Translations under genes and position numbers: made by a program
Assembly: GCA_019916065.1 (NCBI GenBank)
Contig: CM034236.1
Span: 52,232,690 to 52,296,689 of the forward strand
DNA: 64,000 nucleotides
Direction of reading: 5' to 3'
Source of the DNA: Vitellaria paradoxa
Lineage: Eukaryota > Streptophyta > Magnoliopsida > Ericales > Sapotaceae
Shown here: positions 12,183 to 23,318 of the stretch, one piece after another
Layout: every line of letters starts with the position of its first letter
Numbering within the stretch: the stretch's first letter is position 1
The notes under the pieces: generated by a model
The model's database searches: none
What the model saw: only the letters and a program-made list of their open reading frames with translations
What the model was told of the DNA's origin: nothing

Positions 12183-12211
12183 GTTTTAATATCTATTGTA
12201 TATTTATAGTT

Positions 12212-12275
12212 ACTAGTAAAATAAGCACGTGTAAGTATGTACACACATCATTTAATTTTAATATATCTCTAACAA
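12212..12275 (-). repeat. Helitron-like 3' end motif
   Basis: Contains 'actagtaaaataagcacgtg' followed by 'catttaattttaat'. It sits at the break point of the Copia fragment, which suggests that the truncation and this element's insertion are linked. Confidence 0.35.
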
Positions 12276-12282
12276 AAACTGT

Positions 12283-12560
12283 GTGCAAGTGAAGAGAAGC
12301 TCAATCAAATTATTTCATTTAAAACTGTCAAGTGAAAAGGAACTCAATCAATTGATGAACTTTTCGAAAGAAGATTGGCTAGGCAAACTTGATTTGAGCT
12401 CTCTCTTTCTAGACTCTGAGTTCGATTTTAGCTCTTTCATTCTTGAAAGTATAGCTCTCAATGATACGAAGGCTGCCCTACCTGTCAAAACATCTACGAG
12501 ATCACACATCAAAACACAAGTCGAATCTAAATCGGAACAGCTTAGAAATTTTATATGATT
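12283..12560 (+). repeat. Unidentified coding-like module, longest open copy
   Basis: An open frame of 91 codons aligns with the module at 7745. Shared pieces are K-R-S-S-I, L-K-L-S-S-E, E-D-W-L-G, L-D/N-L-S-S, S-E-F-D-F-S-S-F and then L-N-D-T-K-A-A. It lacks a second tandem unit. A Helitron-like motif follows at 12716-12790. No domain is recognised, and there is no evidence that it is expressed. Confidence 0.4.
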
Positions 12561-12681
12561 GCGATGGAAATCTTCTACCTAATTCACACCCTCATCAAAA
12601 TCATCAGGGTATATAATATTAATGTACGTTTCTCTTGAGAAATATAAATTATTTATGTTTGAGTGATTGTTTAATCCAAAC

Positions 12682-12715
<34 letters not shown>

Positions 12716-12717
<2 letters not shown>

Positions 12718-12795
12718 TAGTAAAGGAAGCATGTGCAAACACATGCAAGTATGCGTACACCTCATTTAATTTTAATATCTTTAATGAAAATGTTT
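12716..12795 (-). repeat. Helitron-like 3' end motif beside a TA/CA microsatellite
   Basis: The motif 'actagtaaaggaagcatgtg' with 'catttaattttaatatc' directly follows a compound (TA)n(CA)n microsatellite at about 12684-12716. It is the same family as 8998 and 9073. Confidence 0.4.
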
Positions 12796-14767
12796 AATTT
12801 GAAACATGAACATATTAATAACTTATAATTGCTAACTTTTTAACAAATTGATATTTGTAAAAACATATTAAATTCAAGTGTCATATACAAATTTGTACAG
12901 TAATAATAAAAAATAAAAAAATAAATTAGGTAATTGTTTTACTTATGGAGAAAAAAAAAGTTGGATTTTTTTTAACAAAACATAATACTATTAAGGACAA
13001 TATGCTAGTGGCATTTCTTAATTTATAAAATTTATTATTTTTATTTATTCTTGTTAAATTTGAAACACTATTTTCCTAAATTCAAATTATTTTTTTTTAA
13101 ATCTAAAAGTTAATGAATACAACACACATTCACAAGAAAAAATGTTTATTAGATTAATAATATGCAAATTTAGTAAGAATACCATATATAAAGAATTGAA
13201 CATAGGTTATAAATTTTTTTAGCGGAAATCAGTAATTAAAATGTACTAGTTTCAAATTATAATCATTAAAATTTGTATACCTTTGAAAAGTTTTTGTAAA
13301 ATTCTTATTTCTTTAAAAAGTAAAAAAGAAAAAAATTAGAACTTTTTCTTTATCTTAGTATTTTGTTCTTAAAAATAAGGAAAATAATAATAAGATATCA
13401 TTAAGATTGAATCATTTAATGAAATAGTGTAATAAAAAAAAAAGTGGATGTATTTTTTAATTACTCAAATTCTATTATTATCAAGTATTCAAAACCTTGT
13501 GTTAAAGTTTTAATTCAGAAGTAAAATTGGAAGATTGAAAATAAACTCAAAAAAAGTTAAAAAAATATTTTAAAACATTGAGAATAACTCAACAAAAATG
13601 TTGTACAAAAAAGTTTACGTGGGAAGATGAGAAATTTTTAAATAAGGAGATGGAGAGTTTTGAGATATAACTGAATTTATTTAATAGAGGATATCATTGT
13701 CTAAAAAAAAGTTTTATACTTTCATACTTTTAATAGTAATATAGTTGTTTGCATGTATGAAAGATTAAAAATTCTGAACGAACTTCGTTTTTAATAAAGT
13801 AGTTTGTAAATCAAATATCCTCCTCTTTCTCTGTTTTTATTATCTCTTATCATGGAAGAAAGTTTTGTAACTAGGCTGGTATTTAAAAAATAAAATAATA
13901 AAAACAAATAAAAATATGAGAAAAAATCTCGTCAAGAAAAGAAAAAATTGTGGAGTAACAAAAAAAATTGTAGAGTAACAAACTTTTGGTCCCGCAAACA
14001 TTTATATTTATTTCCATTGAATAAATAAGAATTTCTTTAATCTCTATTTGGATTACGAATTTGTGCAAGAAAAAATAAAGTGACTGTGATTCAAAATTCT
14101 CTCTCTTATTTGAATTGTTATAAAAAAATGAAATTTAAGAAATTAAAAATAATTAAATTAAAAAATAATATGTTGATTCATGTATTTTATTTTATCATAT
14201 TTTTTATTTCCTTTTGACAAAGATATATATTTAAGATCTTATATTTTTTTTCCTTTTTTTTTTCTCTACCTCTAACTCTTCTTTTTTCTTTTTCCTCGCC
14301 AAATTCTCGCTCCAAACACACATTTAATTTGAATACATTTGAAATTATGTTTTATTAATCTGGCAATCATATCATACATATGTAAATCCATAATTATTTT
14401 GTTATGATTTTTCTTTTACAATAATACTAAAGAGTTGAAATAATTTTTTTTACATAATTACATATATATCATATTCAGCTCTCAATTTTAAGTTGACATT
14501 ATATATCATAAGCTATAAAATGATAATTCTTGCACTTTATTTTATTGGAATGAGTATTCTATGAAAGTAAATATTCTCAATTTTTTTTTTTTTTATAAAC
14601 ATACAAAAATGGAAACGAGTCGTGAAAATGAGTATATTTTATTCCAGTTCATTCCCTCGCAATTCCTTTACGCCAAACATAGTCTTAAGAGTCAAAAGAC
14701 TGGAAGTAATTTATATTAGCCGAGAGCTAATGCCAATCGCGTTAATTAAAGTATAAATTGACATCAA
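12796..14767. other. AT-rich spacer, no gene
   Basis: Very AT-rich with many A and T runs. Near 14690 the phrase 'gagtcaaaagactggaag' matches 'gagtcaaaagactgaaag' near 1200, so an older duplicated boundary may lie here. I support no coding region. Confidence 0.45.
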
Positions 14768-16566
14768 GATTAAAGTGGGGTCCACAATTCATATACGTAA
14801 GATCATGGAATAATCTATGAAAACGTTAATTTTGTGTGTTTACTTGTTCAAAATTATAAATAAGTTGAATGAAAATTAATTTCAAAATTAATATATTTGC
14901 AATGAAAAAACCATATTGAAAATGAGTTGTCCGACGTTGATTTCTTATGAGATATAGTATTGGCGCATAATGCATATACATACATATATATAATGACAAA
15001 TTTTATTTTATTTATTTGTTATTATTATTATTTTTTGTATATGAATGGCCAATGATGTGGTTAGCTATAATTTTACTGGAAGTCCATTTGATATGAAATT
15101 TAAAAAATGAATTAAAAAGATAAAAAGAAATTAGCAGTATTCCTTCAAAGTTGCCTTCACATCCTTATAATTTATTTATTTATTTATTTTTTAAAGGTGG
15201 AAGTAGAGTTTTCATTTAAAGGTCTTCCCTGACTTCAAAATTAAAAGCATATTTAAGTAAGAAACATTATCTCATAAAGAGTAATCACCCAAAAAAAAAA
15301 AATTTATCTCATAAATAGTATATTATTTGACAGGCACGTGCCTTGCATGTGTTCCCACACTACTATTTTTGATATAGGAATCTTACTCAACTATCAACCA
15401 AATAAAAAAAACAAGATGATGATAGCGAAATTTTGTGGTTCTGAATACGAATTCTTTAATGATTGGTCCGATAAAAATAGAAAAAATATGTTCGCCTAAA
15501 ACACCGATGTAGTACTTGTGAAAAATCCTCTGACAATCAAGTTAGTAAAAGTTTGAATATATTTTAGTAGAGTAATGATAGAGTGAAAGTGGTGATTGTG
15601 GTTTCTTCCCCCATTTATAGGAATATTATGCCAATTTTAAAGATGAAAACAAGTTAAGATTCCTCCTGATTTATCATGATTTTCATATTAGACAAGAAAA
15701 ATGTGAGATTTGTATCAACCCTAAGATTTCTTATTTAAATTGACGATTTTGAATTGGTAATTATGACATGTATTCCGGAATCTTAATCTCAAATATCTCA
15801 TTCGTACACCTGAGTCCAACTTGGCACCTAACAGCTCGGACTGTAGAGATTGGCATGAGTTAGTCCAACCTCCACGACTCGGAAAATAAGCTTAGAGGGT
15901 CAGCTGAGCCTCCCAGGGGGATTTTCCTCCACACGGAGGGGCATTTCAGTCATTTCAACAAGGTTCAAAAATCTTCCTCATCAATAGATATTGCAATCTT
16001 GCTCGAATTTTTCATATAAAGACAACTATCAAAAGATAAGCAGAAAACTGGACAAAGAGAAATTGTCAAACGAGGAAATTAAAGTTCCCTTGCCCTCCTG
16101 ATTCACTAAGTAAATAAGGAAGGAGCAGCAGAGGATCTTTTTTTTTTGGGGGGGGGGGGGGGGGAAGGTGAGCAGCAGAGAGTTTGGCGGCAAAACAAGT
16201 GAACACTGGGGTTGGACGTTTGGGGATGTACTTAAAGGCTCTCAAGTTCAAAATTACTTTTAAGTGTTATTAATTTTTTTGGGTCATTTACATATATATA
16301 GACTTTGTCTATATATCAAGGTATAATGTTTAATTATTAAAAAAATTTCAACAATATAACATAGTTAAAAAATATATCATCACCTTAAAGTAATAAATTA
16401 ATTTACAAAATTTATTTACATTATAATTGTCATAATTACTGTACCATTTTGATTTTGCAGGTAAAAATTTCGATATATACAGAACTTCATTTCCCAAAAA
16501 TTAGTATGTAACTTCTTTGAAGTCATACCCGCACTAACCCCTAACAAGCCTTCTTTAATGCTTACA
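14768..16566. repeat. Segmental duplication, copy B (partner 5235-7552)
   Basis: Colinear with 5235-7552. It lacks the 544-bp MITE, so it preserves the empty site. It has its own insertion of about 600 bp (about 15375-15985) without similarity in copy A, containing 'agcctcccagggggatt' and other GC-richer sequence. A T9G18-like homopolymer junction lies at 16138-16164. The right end becomes the 3' flank of the PADRE gene. Confidence 0.75.
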
Positions 16567-16580
16567 CATGACCTTGATCT

Positions 16581-17117
16581 TCATGTTTTCCCGGCTTTCT
16601 CCGCATAAAGATCAATGATCTTCTCAGCCACCTCTGCTTCATCTCTGCTTTCATCAACCAACTTGGCCAACTGAGCCTTTGGCAGCCTCATCTTAACTCG
16701 AACCGGGCCAGAACCCGACTGATGATGATCATCAGGAGTACTGCTAGCCGGTCTCATGGTCGAAAGGTCGGAAACCGATCTCCGGTTCAACATCAGGCAC
16801 TCCAGACGGTCTCTCGCGCTCATGTGCACGGTGGATCTTGCCCTCCTTGGCAACGGCAGCGGTGCTCCTGCTCGCTCTTCTTGGGGCAACTTAGGCAATT
16901 CCACTAGGAAGTATATCTTCTTGGGCTCCAACTCTTGGTGGGGCTCTAAGGGCTTGGCTCTTATTCCAAATCGCTTGACCAAGTCAGATTCCAATAAAAC
17001 GTGACCAGGGTAACCCTTCACTACATCCCAAGCTTGTATTGGAACCTTTACCTTGAAGGTTTCTCCGTTGATCTTCATCACCTTTGCTTTCTTTCTCCCC
17101 CCTATGCTGTTCCCCAT
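16581..17117 (-). CDS. PADRE / DUF4228 domain protein
   Basis: A single-exon gene of 178 codons. The start is the ATG at 17117, because the family typically begins MGNS followed by a basic stretch; here it is MGNSIGGRKKAKVMKINGE. An in-frame ATG 11 codons upstream exists but lacks family support. The N-terminal half has the PADRE pattern: K-V-x-x-x-G-E-T-F, then a V-x-x-G-Y-P-G-H-V-L-L-E-S segment, and L-E-P-x-K-I-Y-F-L-V-E-L-P near residues 75-90. The C-terminal part is polar with a final amphipathic piece (A-E-V-A-E-K-I-I-D-L-Y). Known family members are small plant proteins often induced by pathogen or abiotic stress; their biochemical role is unclear. An MGNS start suggests N-myristoylation (Gly2, Ser at position 4 of the ORF), which is inference. 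Confidence 0.88.
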   Translation of the reverse strand: MGNSIGGRKKAKVMKINGETFKVKVPIQAWDVVKGYPGHVLLESDLVKRFGIRAKPLEPHQELEPKKIYFLVELPKLPQEERAGAPLPLPRRARSTVHMSARDRLECLMLNRRSVSDLSTMRPASSTPDDHHQSGSGPVRVKMRLPKAQLAKLVDESRDEAEVAEKIIDLYAEKAGKT

Positions 17118-17295
17118 GCCTACTAATTTTGTGGGTGCGAGATATTTCAATCGTTTGTAGGTGTGAATGTGTTGAAATTCTTAATAGAAGGTTTTCATGA
17201 ATTAGTAACTGAATATGATAACACAAGGCGGTACGAATCAATTTTATCACGGAAATAATTGTGTTTGGATGGCAGGAAACTTGTGGATTTGTCAA

Positions 17296-17328
17296 CTTTG
17301 CCTGTCGCATTCCAATACTATTTCCCAT
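17296..17328 (-). other. Duplicated PADRE-type N-terminus (MGNSIG...)
   Basis: About 210 bp upstream of the PADRE start, on the same strand, an ATG at 17328 opens MGNSIGMRQAK, almost the same N-terminus as the gene itself (MGNSIGGRKKAK). Codon choices differ at many third positions, so it is not a recent copy. The frame continues but loses similarity after the AK. It could be an alternative first exon (a GT follows inside the AAAGTT) or the remnant of a tandem paralogue. Confidence 0.5.
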
Positions 17329-17334
17329 GGACAA

Positions 17335-18201
17335 GAGTAATCTTGCTATTATTACGGTAAATTTGATTAGTCAAAATTAATTAAAATTTATTAATTTTTT
17401 AATTAAATTTTATCGTATATTATTTTTACATAAAATTTTTATAATTTTTATTATATTTTTTGACCTACTTTTTACTAACAAAACGCCCTGTATGATTTTC
17501 CTTTCATAGGTAAAAAGTTGGCTGTGGGAATGTTGCGCCCTCGTGTGAATCCCAGTGGAAAAAGTCTTGGTCACAACGGACGGATTAAAATGGTTTTCTT
17601 CTGTCAGATTTATCATCTACAGTTTGATGACGAAAGGAAGGGATAAGGCTGAAGTGAAAGAGAACAAAAGGAGTATGTGTCCGTGTGTGTTTATATATTA
17701 TAATTTATATTTTGAATTAAAAATTATTTTATAAAAAGTGAGTTTTATTTTTTTAATTTTTTATCATACCTCTTTTCTCTTTATCTCTCCTTTTTCTCAT
17801 TTTTTCCTCTCTTTTCCTCCCGAATTTAGACCAATAAAAATGTGTGGGTCCCACCTCACTTTTCCACCATCTCTTTAACTCATTTTCCTTCTTTTCACTT
17901 TTCTTTCTAACCAAACAATCGAAATAAAGTATTATCTCCTCTCCTTTTCTCCTTCCTATTTTCCGTCCAACCAAACATAGAGTAAGTTCATGTCTTATTA
18001 TAAATATGTATTAATCAATAATTTAAATAATTATATTATTAATGTACATGAAGATGCTTAATTTCTCTCAAATTCTTACTTCAAATTCATGTCCCGTTAT
18101 AAAATGTGCATTAATTAATAATTTAAACGATCACATTATTAAATTACATTTATAATGAGATAGGGATTTGAGACATAGAATCTAGACTTATTCTAGAGAG
18201 A
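17335..18201. other. AT-rich upstream spacer
   Basis: Contains AT-rich sequence (about 17350-17480) similar to the interior of the MITE at 51311-51454. It also has a CT-rich tract (about 17755-17965) ending 'gtccaaccaaacatagagta', which may be a TIR-element edge. No gene was recognised. Confidence 0.4.
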
Positions 18202-18402
18202 CATTTTCATATCAACCTCTCTATTAGGTAAAGTTGTAATCCAAAATTAATTAGCATTGGTTACATGACATTTTCATATAAGCCTTTCTATTAAGCAAAG
18301 TTTTAATCCAAAATTAATTAGTGTTGGTTGCATGACATTTTCATATCAACCTCTCAATTAAGTAAAGTTGTAATCCAAAATTAATTAGTGTTGATTGCAT
18401 GA
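18202..18402. repeat. Three tandem copies of a 67-bp unit
   Basis: Units start at 18202, 18269 and 18336, each beginning 'cattttcatat' and carrying 'taatccaaaattaattag' and a final 'catga'. They differ at a handful of positions, so the array is small and moderately old. Confidence 0.85.
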
Positions 18403-20149
18403 ATTTTTTTTCCATACATTCTTATCACAAGTTGTATTCTCTTAAAATTAATAAAATTAAGTTTTTTTTCTCACAATTTCAATACATTTAATTTTATATT
18501 TATCTTTTATTTACTTTACTTTTTATTTGAATCAACTCACTTTTTTTTTTTTTTAAGTATTAGTGCATCCTTAATCTTTTGTATTTAAATACATTGTCTA
18601 AATCCAACATGTATAACAATTTAACTTACTTATCAATGTGATATAAGACAAGAATATTTCATCACACTCTAATGATTACTTACCCAGTGTTTTTCTGTAG
18701 TTACTTACCCATGTCTCCCGGTCCTTCACATATGTTGTTTTTAGGAGAAAAAACTTCATTTGATATATTTCTAAAACGAAACAATGAAACCTTAAAAATG
18801 AAAAAACTTGCTTAGATGTAATTCATATCTTACGTACATCCTTAGTTGTATAGGAAGATTACTTACATATACTTTTATATGCCACGTCTTCAAAAAATAA
18901 AAAAAAAAAATTATGTATTGTGTTAAATTTTTAAGTAAAAATATTCAATCAAAATCAAAATTAATCAAGAGGATTAAGTATAAAAAGTGTGAATTCATAT
19001 AGTAGTAAATATATTTTTCATAATTTTTTTTTTGTTTTATTATTATTTTTTTTTTGATAGGTAAGTCGAGGGAGGGTTCCGAGTTCAAATCCGGGTGATG
19101 AGTGAGTAAAGAACGGAACTCAACTACCGAGCTAAGTGCCTCACTCATATTTTTTTATAAAATTGTTATGTTTAATAATTTCTTTGAACGTTTTTATTTT
19201 AATCCAAAATATGTCTACTAAATTTAGTAAAAGTAACAATTATCACATTAATTACAATAGGTATACAAAGTAATTTCATGTTGGTACAAACTAAATCAAG
19301 GACACGTGACGCCTTCCTGAGTATAAAAAGATGAACCACATGGTATTATCCCAAACACAATATAACTGTGCTTGGCATTGGTTTGATAGTCAAAAAATTG
19401 CTACAGTTGGGCTCCACCACTTGGTGGTATAATTCTAACTATAAATATAAAATGGTAATAAATGAACTAAATTTATTATATTTTATTTAACTCAATTAGT
19501 TCATATATTTACAAGTGACAGATAAATGTGATATTTGGACATTCCATAAGGTTGTATCCTGTCTATTTAAACGCTCACTCCGCCCACGCGCATTCAATAC
19601 AAAGTGTGAAGTATTAAATATGAAATGAAAGGCATTTAAAGAAAAAGTAGAACGCTAAGTACTTCATGATATACATATGAGACACAATATTATTACAATT
19701 CAATTATTTATATATTAATTTATCTATACTATTTTACTATAATTACAATATTTAGTCTCAAAATCTAGGCATGCTCACTATTGTCAACCAATAACATTAT
19801 TCTTTCATCTATAGTTTGCTCAAGCTCTTTTCTGACTTTACCATCGAAAAGTTTTCTGGTCAGGAACCCTTTTCGGCCATTACCTCTAATTTTTTGTACT
19901 CTACAGGCTTGAGCTTGACTTTATTAGTTGACGTGACGAGTAGTTCTGGCAGTATTTTTTATGCCGGACATTACCCATTTCCTTTGCAATTACGCGCGAG
20001 AATGATCATGACTTGCATGTTAATTTTATTCCAAGTCAATTATACATGTATTTTTCATATAGTACATATATATATATATATTGGATGCGATTCATTTAAA
20101 CCAATCAATCAAGTTAAAAAAAAAAACAAATAAAGTTCCAATTCCTCTT
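18403..20149. other. AT-rich spacer with a tRNA/SINE-like tail at 19060-19145
   Basis: At 19060-19145 the phrases 'gggttccgagttcaaatccg' and 'gagctaagtgcctcac' resemble the boundary sequence of tRNA-derived repeats. Similar wording occurs near 3930-3990 ('ttcgaactcaagttatgagc'). No cloverleaf can be drawn, so it is not a tRNA gene. The ORF at 19816-20133 has no recognisable family. Confidence 0.35.
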
Positions 20150-20660
20150 CAGAAAATTAACACAAATTAAAATTGGTGAGTAATTAACTACAAATTAAAG
20201 AAACTAATCATCTAAAGAGAAGAAGAGTCGGAAAACGATCACTTTCAAGGTGGACGGTGGATGTGTTCTAGAGCCTCATCTTTATCATCATCATTATCTT
20301 CATCTAGTGTACTCTTTTTCCTCAAGATCCATAGGTACTGAAGAAGATGGCAGTGCAATGATAAGATCAAGACTCAATTATTGATCATGTAAAATAGCAG
20401 TCATCGCCCCGCCAATTTATCATTTTCGCTGCAACGTGTGGCAACAGAAACTACAACTACTCATTATCACAAGAAAACGATTTTGTGAGCTTAGATTTAG
20501 AAGTGGTGGCCTTGCGCTTGCACTTGGACTGATTCCACTTAACTGTATTTCCATGGTTGTTTGGATCGATACTCATCAACTTTCTCTTAAGGTGAGCATC
20601 CTAGTAGTTCTTCACTTCGTTGTCCGTTCTCCCCGGTAACCTTCCCGCTATTAGTGACCA
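20150..20660 (-). pseudogene. R2R3-MYB relic, copy 3, with part of the R3 repeat
   Basis: Read on the minus strand from 20660, the frame begins W-S-L-I-A-G-R-L-P-G-R-T-D-N-E-V-K-N-Y and then a TAG where the family has Trp. It continues D-A-H-L-K-R-K-L and D-P-N-N-H. This is the third helix and end of an R3 MYB repeat, followed by KCKRKATTSKSK and a stop. The remainder down to 20270 matches the EAR-containing tail of copies 1 and 2. The first part of R3 and all of R2 are missing. The nonsense codon in the recognition helix region shows it is dead. Confidence 0.8.
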
Positions 20661-20749
20661 ACTACCAACAATTCACATACTCCGTATTCAAAATTTTAAG
20701 TCATTCGGCCGAAGCAAAAATTATCCACAATTGAAATAAAGATGGGCAT

Positions 20750-21311
20750 TGATGAGGGTACACCCGACCGATCATGAGTGACCCGAGTGACTCAAACGAC
20801 CAAGGCCCGATCTAACTGACCGATCATCCTTGACCTCGGTCAGTTGACCGATCGATATATTAAAGATATGATTACTTACGTCATAATGGTATGCATAACC
20901 GTATCTTGACATATTCCGTAATTCTCGCCTAACAGGATACTGCCTGCTGCATAACGGTTTTGATAACTAATTATGAAAATCATCTTGAGATCTACAAATA
21001 CATGTGACACAATATGATTGGAAGAAAATCATGATTACGTGAGACTCACATGTATTATACCCATACATGTTCTACACCTCTTTATATACACCATCCTCTC
21101 AAATATGTGGTACACACACTTTTTACCTTACTATTACGCTACTGAAATACTTTCTTAAACTCTCTTACTAACCTAAGTATCAGAAACTCTTTGACGAGCA
21201 CTACATCAGTGTCTAATACAATTTTTTAGACTCAAACTTGAATTATCTGCAGCATCTTCGAATCACTCTGTTACCAGGTACCATATATAGATACGTATTG
21301 GTTGCCAATAA
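20750..21311 (+). mobile_element. Solo-LTR-like sequence
   Basis: Clearly similar to the left part of the element at 25094-26000. Shared phrases include 'attaaaga', 'acttacgtca', 'cataaccgtatcttgacata' against 'ataaccatcttctaacata', 'cgattttgataac', 'gatctacaa', 'gtgagactca' and 'ctttatata'. It begins TGATGAGGG at 20750. A 6-bp direct repeat, gggcat, lies immediately before it (20744-20749) and at 21312-21317, a possible target duplication. The expected CA end is missing at that right boundary, so the end is uncertain. No internal domain or second LTR is present. Confidence 0.6.
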
Positions 21312-21317
21312 GGGCAT

Positions 21318-22799
21318 GGAGTTTGATGATGAGGTCGTCTTCGTCTTGACCAAAGTTGCCACCTAATTTGATGTATGGCCTTACGTATTTCATCCATCCT
21401 ATTCTGCAACTTTTACCACTTTGAACCAACCTTAATATGTGTGTGTATCCAAGGGCGGAAGTGGGATTACAAAATACTCTAGGTTATAAGTCAAAACTCA
21501 ATAAATTTGAACTCCCATAGAAGTTGATAAGGGTTGGACTATTTAAAAGATGAGTTGGGCTGTTCAAGAAATGAGTTAAACTAATTTTTTTTTTTGTTTA
21601 AAATTTATTTAGTTACAAAATTTTTTTTCTTTTTTTTTTTTTTGGCACTAAGCTAAAGCCTACCGCAGTCCGCAGTGTGGCTCCATCACCGTTTATATCA
21701 ACATCATCTATCAGCACTAGGAAATATAAACGTAATACAGAAAAAGAGGAAGAAGAAACAAAAAAAACTAGCAAAGAATCCTGCAGAAAGAAAGGAGAGA
21801 GAATAATTAATTAATTACCGGCAGCCTTAGGAAGGGTGCGCCAGCAACCTTAACCGTGGGTTCGTATGTAATTGATTAGCTTTTGGTCTTGTTGCTTGGT
21901 CCAAGCTCCCCTGCTGTGCTTGTTTCTGTCACAGCATGGCTTCCTCATTGCTTTATCATCCATCTTTTTATTTTTATTTTTTTTCATTTTTCAAAAACTC
22001 AAATGAAATTTTTTTTGGGGGGGGGGGGGGAGAGGGAGGGAGGTGCACAATCTGAAGGTCAGATAAGTGAAAATGGCACAGGGGTGCTTGGCCCGAAACA
22101 TATATGAAGCCAATTAATTTGGGAAGGCCATAAACAGTATTTGAAGATCCGGGACTAGACCGAGGGTTTGAAGTGGACTGGCAGTTTTTTGCTGAGTAGT
22201 TTGTATATTGGGTTAATCTATACTATATACAGTACACATTAGAGATAATAGTGAGACTTCCAAAAAAAAAAAAAAAAAAGTTAATTTTGACGAATCATTT
22301 CTTTTTTTTTTTTTTTTTGGATATAATATCCTTAAATTTCTTATAACTATCTATAATTTTAATGGTACTAAAAAGTAAATTTTTATAATTATCACAAAAT
22401 TAATTAATTTTATCTATTTATATTTCTATTTTTCGTGAATGCCATTTAATACCAAATATTTTTGTAACCTTTTTGATTTTCTTCAATACTACTGAATTAG
22501 TTTAATTTACTCAGATATCTTTAATTATTATTTTTTTTTTACTATTTAATTGTTTTTTTTTATAATTCTATGTTAATTAAAATAAAATTTTAATAAAAAT
22601 CACACTTAAATAGCGTGTGCCAACTTCTAGTGTTAACAAGTCATACCAATCCCACACACCTATTCACACATAGTAACTAAACATTGACACCGTGCAACGG
22701 GCATTTGAAGTTTTCAGGATAAAATGTAAATTTTATTTTTATTAAAATAAAATTTTAATAAAAATCACACAAATAATGTGTGCCAACTTTTAATGTTAA
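21318..22799. other. Spacer with homopolymer junctions, no gene
   Basis: Contains 'aagggcggaagtggg' near 21452 and 'gtggctccatcacc' near 21677, which may be edges of an old hAT-like element. It has T-run to G-run junctions at about 22010-22030 and long A and T runs at 22262-22318. No gene was recognised. An ATTAAAATAAAATTTTAAT-type phrase occurs twice (about 22575 and 22740). Confidence 0.4.
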
Positions 22800-23318
22800 G
22801 GCCTCGTTTGGCATCCTAGGGGCGTTTGGAGTCTAAAAAAAATTAAAAAAAACCAATAGATAGGATTGATGTGATGTAAAAATGATAGGTGACAAAACGT
22901 GATTAGAGAAATTTGAAAACTTTTAAAATTTTTTAAAGTTTTTTGATTTTTTTTATGGCTCCCAACGAGCCCACTATAAACCTCTAAAAAACTCTACAAA
23001 TCTCCAACAATCCCTCTACCTTTAATTTTTCCGCTATAACTAATTTCAAAAAAATCCAATATTTCGCTAAAAAAAAAAAAACTGAAAGTAAATTAACCGA
23101 ATGTGTAAATTTTTTATACAATCAAATTCTTCGTGTCGAAAATTTTCAAACGAGTACCATTGTTGCTATTTTTTGTAAATTTTTTTGAATCTGTAGGAAC
23201 GGATTTGAAAAATCGTTCTCACGGTTTGCTACTTTTCAAGAAAAAAAGAACGCTAAAATTAATCTCAAATCACATTTTATCTCAATTTATCTAATTTTTT
23301 CTTACTCTAAACGAGGCC
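22800..23318. mobile_element. MITE with GGCCTCGTTT termini and TAA TSD
   Basis: Ends are GGCCTCGTTT and AAACGAGGCC, flanked by TAA at 22797-22799 and 23319-23321. A 3-bp TWA-type duplication suggests a PIF/Harbinger-like (Tourist) element. The right portion (about 23100-23318), reverse-complemented, matches the interior of the MULE-MITE at 6245-6788. It encodes no transposase. Confidence 0.75.

Noticed and set aside
16984..17334. A 116-codon protein starting at MSMGNSIG
   Set aside because: Only the first dozen residues resemble the PADRE family; the rest is an out-of-frame reading of the real gene and its 5' flank.
19060..19145. A tRNA gene
   Set aside because: B-box-like wording exists but no cloverleaf, anticodon arm or paired acceptor stem can be drawn.
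19816..20133. 105-codon plus-strand ORF
   Set aside because: No domain or repeat partner; it ends in a TA microsatellite and an A-rich run.
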